Assembly (NCBI GenBank): GCA_011049385.1
Contig: DSBX01000063.1
Coordinates: 1 to 9,005 of the forward strand
DNA from: Caldifarciminota bacterium
Lineage (GTDB): Bacteria > Hydrothermota > Tepidihabitantia > Tepidihabitantales > Tepidihabitantaceae
Length of the DNA: 9,005 nucleotides
Direction of reading: 5' to 3'
Positions 7,053 to 9,005 of the stretch are shown here, one piece after another. The translations under genes were made by a program, and so were the position numbers. Below the pieces are notes generated by a model that ran no database searches, was not told the origin of the DNA, and worked only from the letters and a program-made list of their open reading frames with translations. Positions within the stretch are counted from its first letter, which is position 1. Every line of letters starts with the position of its first letter.

Positions 7053-7075
7053 CTCCTTTCGCGGGTTGCCCCGCG
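7053..7075 (-). promoter_or_regulatory. GCAA-tetraloop hairpin abutting the Shine-Dalgarno
   Basis: On the minus strand CGCGGG-GCAA-CCCGCG (7075-7060) forms a perfect 6-bp stem closed by a GNRA tetraloop. It is followed directly by AAAGGAG (7059-7053) and, after five bases, by the ATG at 7047. The hairpin leaves the Shine-Dalgarno free. It may stabilise the 5' leader, act as a protein-binding site, or keep upstream sequence from pairing with the ribosome binding site. Confidence 0.5.
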
Positions 7076-7204
7076 GTAAGAGCCTTGCGAACCTTGAGCC
7101 TCATCCGCAGATGAAACCCTTCGCTGAGTAATACACCTGCTCAAGGCCCAATCTGCCGGGTTGACGCGATTTCCCCTCCAGCAACAGAAAGGCCCGGCGC
7201 GACG

Positions 7205-7933
7205 CTACTGCGTATCGTCAGTCGAGAACTGGTCTCGCTCCGCCCGCCCGGCCAACGGGTCCGGGCCTGAGGGCAGGCAGGCCCCGACCGTCGCGGTCCA
7301 GTCATCATCGTAGCCGGTATCGTCCGGAGACGACCACTCCGGCATCGGCGTCGAATCCCGCTCGACCACCCGGACCCGCCGCTCCAGCAATCGTTGCCTG
7401 ATGGTCTTCAAGGCCCGTGCCCGCCTCCGCCGCACGCCGCCGACCCGCAGGTTCAGCCGGTCGGCCGTCTCCTGCAGGCTCAAGCCCTCGAAGTACCCGA
7501 GCTCGATGACCCGGCGCAGGTCTTCAGGCAGAGACCCGACCTCCTCGCGGATGACCCGGTCACGGCGACTCGACTCCCAGGCCTCGGCCGGCCCGGGTCC
7601 GCCGGTGAACCAGTCCGGGTCAAACGGCTCATACCGGCGGCCGTAGCGCGACTTCGCGACCAGCGACGCAACGTGGCGTGCCCGCCAGCACATCCAGGAC
7701 ACGAATGCGGCGCGGGCCGGGTCGTACTCGGCAAGGCGACGGCAGACCTCCTCGTGCGTCCGCACCCTGACCTCATCCACGAAATCCGGCCCAAGGTAAC
7801 CATACTTGCGGCCGACAAACGCCCGGAGCGGGCCGTCGGTCAGCCGGTAGATTGTCTCATAGCGGTCAACGTCCCCGGCCAGCACCTGCCGGACCGCCTC
7901 GCTCACCGCTTCACTGCTCGGATATGAACTCAT
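7205..7933 (-). CDS. ECF-like sigma-70 family RNA polymerase sigma factor with acidic C-terminal tail
   Basis: A 242-residue protein. Residues about 22-92 form the region 2 core (YETIYRLTDGPLRAFVGRKY, then DPARAAFVSWMCWRARHVA), which binds core polymerase and the -10 element. Residues about 133-182 form region 4, with LPEDLRRVIELGYFEG leading into the helix-turn-helix LSLQETADRLNLRVGGVRRR that reads the -35 element. Region 1.1 and region 3 are absent, as in ECF sigmas. After region 4 come about 60 extra residues rich in Asp, Ser and Pro (MPEWSSPDDTGYDDDWTATV), not part of the core family. The ATG at 7933 (MSSYPSSEAV) is chosen, with AAGGG (7947-7943) nine bases upstream; a GTG immediately before it (7936) is also possible. 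No anti-sigma gene is next to it, so control may be by the leader or the tail. Target genes are unknown. Confidence 0.88.
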   Translation of the reverse strand: MSSYPSSEAVSEAVRQVLAGDVDRYETIYRLTDGPLRAFVGRKYGYLGPDFVDEVRVRTHEEVCRRLAEYDPARAAFVSWMCWRARHVASLVAKSRYGRRYEPFDPDWFTGGPGPAEAWESSRRDRVIREEVGSLPEDLRRVIELGYFEGLSLQETADRLNLRVGGVRRRRARALKTIRQRLLERRVRVVERDSTPMPEWSSPDDTGYDDDWTATVGACLPSGPDPLAGRAERDQFSTDDTQ

Positions 7934-7947
7934 CACTGCGAACCCTT

Positions 7948-8005
7948 CCTGTCCTGCGGCCCGCACCGGGCCGACAGGACCAAAGACTCCAAATGGATTG
8001 TCGGC
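7948..8005 (-). promoter_or_regulatory. Sigma-gene leader with two mutually exclusive hairpins at the ribosome binding site
   Basis: On the minus strand, hairpin A pairs CCTGTC-GGCCCG (7978-7967) with CGGGCC (7963-7958) and GACAGG (7953-7948). It has a 3-base loop and a 4-base bulge, and its last bases overlap the AGGA/AAGGG ribosome binding site. Hairpin B pairs GCCGACA (8005-7999) with TGTCGGC (7976-7970), with a 22-base loop, and uses bases needed by hairpin A. If B forms first, A opens and the binding site is freed. This is the layout of a translational switch, but I see no match to a known riboswitch. Confidence 0.4.
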
Positions 8006-8055
8006 GGGCTGTCAGATACCGCAGGGAAGGAAGGCCGGCCCCCACTCACCGATAA

Positions 8056-8215
8056 GACCGGGTCGCACAGAGCCGGCCTAATGCCGACCCGGTCCTGCTG
8101 AGCCCGAATCACCGCGTGCCGGCCCGGAAAGAGGCACCGGCCGGACACGCAGGAACATTCTGCCCGCGAACGGACAACCTGTCCAGACCGATTGAGCCGG
8201 GCCCGCAAACCCGGC
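8056..8215 (-). ncRNA. Candidate structured RNA: four consecutive stem-loops
   Basis: Four inverted repeats follow each other. 8056-8065 pairs with 8085-8094 (10 bp perfect, extendable by two pairs past a one-base bulge). 8114-8124 pairs with 8139-8150 (11 bp with one bulged A at 8145). 8172-8176 pairs with 8180-8184 (5 bp). 8196-8201 pairs with 8210-8215 (6 bp). No open frame competes for this stretch. It could be a long 5' leader of the sigma gene or an independent RNA. The strand is assumed from the genes, because stems read the same both ways. GC-rich DNA makes chance stems common, so confidence is low. Confidence 0.3.
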
Positions 8216-8382
8216 AACACACCGCATAGAATTAACTTACCCGGTCCGACCCGGCCCCGGAAACGCTCCCCAACCCTGCCTTTGTGTCAGTAAGTGAACA
8301 ACCGTTTACCCGCTCGTGACTTGCCCGGCCGCCCCCCTCCGATGCTCCGGGCCGGTTGTGGTATTGCTCGCCTCGCGGACGC

Positions 8383-8757
8383 CTACCGGTACCGCCGCTT
8401 CTCCGGGATCACCCCGCGCACGCCGCCCTCGGGCTCGGCCTGGTCGCCCCGGTACCTCGGTATCACGTGCACGTGCGCGTGCATCACCGTCTGCCCGGCC
8501 ACCGGGCCGTCGTTCAGCCCGACATTGAACCCGTCCGGCCGGTACTCCCGGGCCAGCCGCTCCCGCACCACCGCCACCAGCTCCCACACCGCGGCCCGCT
8601 CCTCCGGCGCGAGCTCGAACAAGCACGCCACCACCCGCTTCGGTACCACCAGCGTGTGCCCCGGGGACACCGGGAACCGGTCATAAAACGCGACCGCCAG
8701 CTCCGACTCCGCGACCACCCGGCCCGGCTCAATCGGCTGGAACGGCGAATCCTTCAT
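8383..8757 (-). CDS. HIT-family nucleotide hydrolase/transferase
   Basis: A 124-residue cytoplasmic protein of usual length for stand-alone HIT proteins. The catalytic triad motif is plain: VMHAHVHVIPRYRGD (91-105), with H93, H95 and H97; by family analogy H95 is the nucleophile. FNVGLNDG (77-84) supplies the conserved Asn residues, and SPGHTLVVPKRVV (31-43) is the typical strand pair. The ending GGVRGVIPEKRRY is common in one bacterial HIT branch. These enzymes split nucleoside phosphoramidates or dinucleoside polyphosphates such as Ap4A. The start at 8757 (MKDSPFQPIE) has GGTGAG just upstream; in-frame ATGs at 8775, 8793 and 8808 are possible but would add an unrelated extension. Where relatives have a CPFC-like zinc pair near the N-terminus, this one has SPFQ. 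The exact substrate cannot be read from sequence. Confidence 0.93.
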   Translation of the reverse strand: MKDSPFQPIEPGRVVAESELAVAFYDRFPVSPGHTLVVPKRVVACLFELAPEERAAVWELVAVVRERLAREYRPDGFNVGLNDGPVAGQTVMHAHVHVIPRYRGDQAEPEGGVRGVIPEKRRYR

Positions 8758-8816
8758 CGTCTCACCCCGGCTCATTGCCGCCCGCCCGCTCATCGCCCAC
8801 GAAAACAAGAACAGCC

Positions 8817-8846
8817 ATTATTAGCGATATGATGGCGAAACGACAA
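8817..8846 (-). promoter_or_regulatory. Candidate promoter for the HIT gene
   Basis: Minus strand TTGTCG (8846-8841), an 18-base spacer, and AATAAT (8822-8817) match the -35 and -10 consensus at four and five of six bases. A second, overlapping candidate is TTGACC (8856-8851) with CATCAT (8834-8829) after 16 bases. Transcription from the first would begin near 8810, giving a leader of about 50 bases before the chosen ATG at 8757. The local drop in GC content supports a promoter here. Confidence 0.4.
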
Positions 8847-8920
8847 CAGCGGTCAAGCCGCCCGTGCGAACGGTCCCGGGTCCGGACCGCGCCGGCGGCG
8901 TATGTCCATCATCGCGCCGA

Positions 8921-8957
8921 CCATGAATATCTAACATTGACTGTCAGTTTTTCATGG
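8921..8957. repeat. AT-rich nested inverted repeat
   Basis: CCATGAA (8921-8927) is mirrored by TTCATGG (8951-8957). Inside lies the small palindrome TGAC-T-GTCA (8938-8946), centred three bases from the centre of the outer pair. The stretch 8923-8956 is the most AT-rich in the window. It lies upstream of the HIT gene and could be an operator, or the 3' end of whatever gene lies to the right. No known regulator site is recognised. Confidence 0.4.
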
Positions 8958-9005
8958 TGAATGCAAGCGTGCCGACGCACCCGTGCTCACGCCCTCGATG
9001 CGCAC

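Larger units (their letters stand above)
7934..8382. other. Gene-poor gap rich in inverted repeats
   Basis: I find no convincing gene here; the longest minus frame (to 8220) has skewed Arg/Ser/Cys composition and no ribosome binding site. The gap holds the leader of the sigma gene (7948-8005), a run of four stem-loops (8056-8215), and an AT-rich patch at 8225-8239 (minus strand TAAGTTAATTCTATG). That patch may mark a promoter for the leader, although no good -35 element is seen. Just past the HIT gene's stop, two 6-bp GC arms about 18 bases apart (near 8310-8360) could be a weak terminator. Confidence 0.5.

Noticed and set aside
5438..7131. Plus-strand open frames 5438-6403 and 6157-7131
   Set aside because: Antisense to the GT2 gene and to the small paralogs, which have recognisable homology or paired copies and good Shine-Dalgarno sites.
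7933..8220. Minus-strand open frame of 95 codons before the sigma gene
   Set aside because: Skewed Arg/Ser/Cys composition, no ribosome binding site, and it spans the inverted repeats of the leader.
8190..8222. SAM-I riboswitch-like core (AAACCCGGCAAC) on the plus strand
   Set aside because: Only this short string resembles the P3 region. The P1 stem, the CTTATC-type element and the later conserved bases are missing, and no plus-strand gene follows.
7948..8240. tRNA, SRP RNA, RNase P RNA or tmRNA in the structured gap
   Set aside because: I looked for the T-loop, the GGAAG-type SRP loop and RNase P core strings and did not find a consistent set.
8952..9005. Possible gene ends at the right edge: a minus-strand frame ending at 8952 or a plus-strand frame from the ATG at 8954
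   Set aside because: Each shows only about 17 codons with no recognisable family sequence or ribosome binding site; too little to call.

Overview
The window is GC-rich bacterial DNA in which every gene I can support lies on the minus strand, so genes read from right to left. Long open frames on the plus strand look like antisense shadows of GC-rich codon usage. Standard bacterial signals are visible: Shine-Dalgarno sequences, stop/start overlaps and one good sigma-70-type promoter. TGA, TAA and TAG are all used as ordinary stops. I cannot place the organism. A high-GC uncultured bacterium would fit, but nothing in the window names a phylum.

Right part (about 7205-9005): a HIT-family nucleotide hydrolase/transferase gene (8757-8383) is followed by a gap of about 450 bases rich in stem-loops. 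Next comes an ECF-like sigma-70 factor (7933-7205) with an unusual acidic tail of about 60 residues. The leader just before the sigma gene can form two competing hairpins, one of which covers part of its ribosome binding site.

Middle part (about 6238-7047): two tandem copies of a small protein family that I do not recognise. The upstream copy is intact (128 aa). The downstream copy carries one in-frame TGA at codon 17 and is probably broken. The stop codon of the first copy runs directly into the Shine-Dalgarno of the second. A 12-bp GC-rich hairpin lies after the pair.

Left part (6111 down to 1): a promoter-like site (TTGACG, 16 nt, TAAGAT) precedes a tightly packed four-gene operon. The genes encode a GT2 polyprenyl-phosphate sugar transferase, a DegT/DnrJ/EryC1-type PLP sugar aminotransferase, a 735-residue polytopic membrane protein, and a GT39/ArnT-like membrane glycosyltransferase that is still open at the window's left edge. 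Junctions overlap by 4, 1 and 4 bases. The combination of ArnC-like, ArnB-like and ArnT-like functions suggests a cell-surface pathway. An amino sugar would be made as a nucleotide sugar, loaded on a polyprenyl-phosphate carrier, and transferred to an acceptor outside the cytoplasmic membrane. The substrate and acceptor are unknown.
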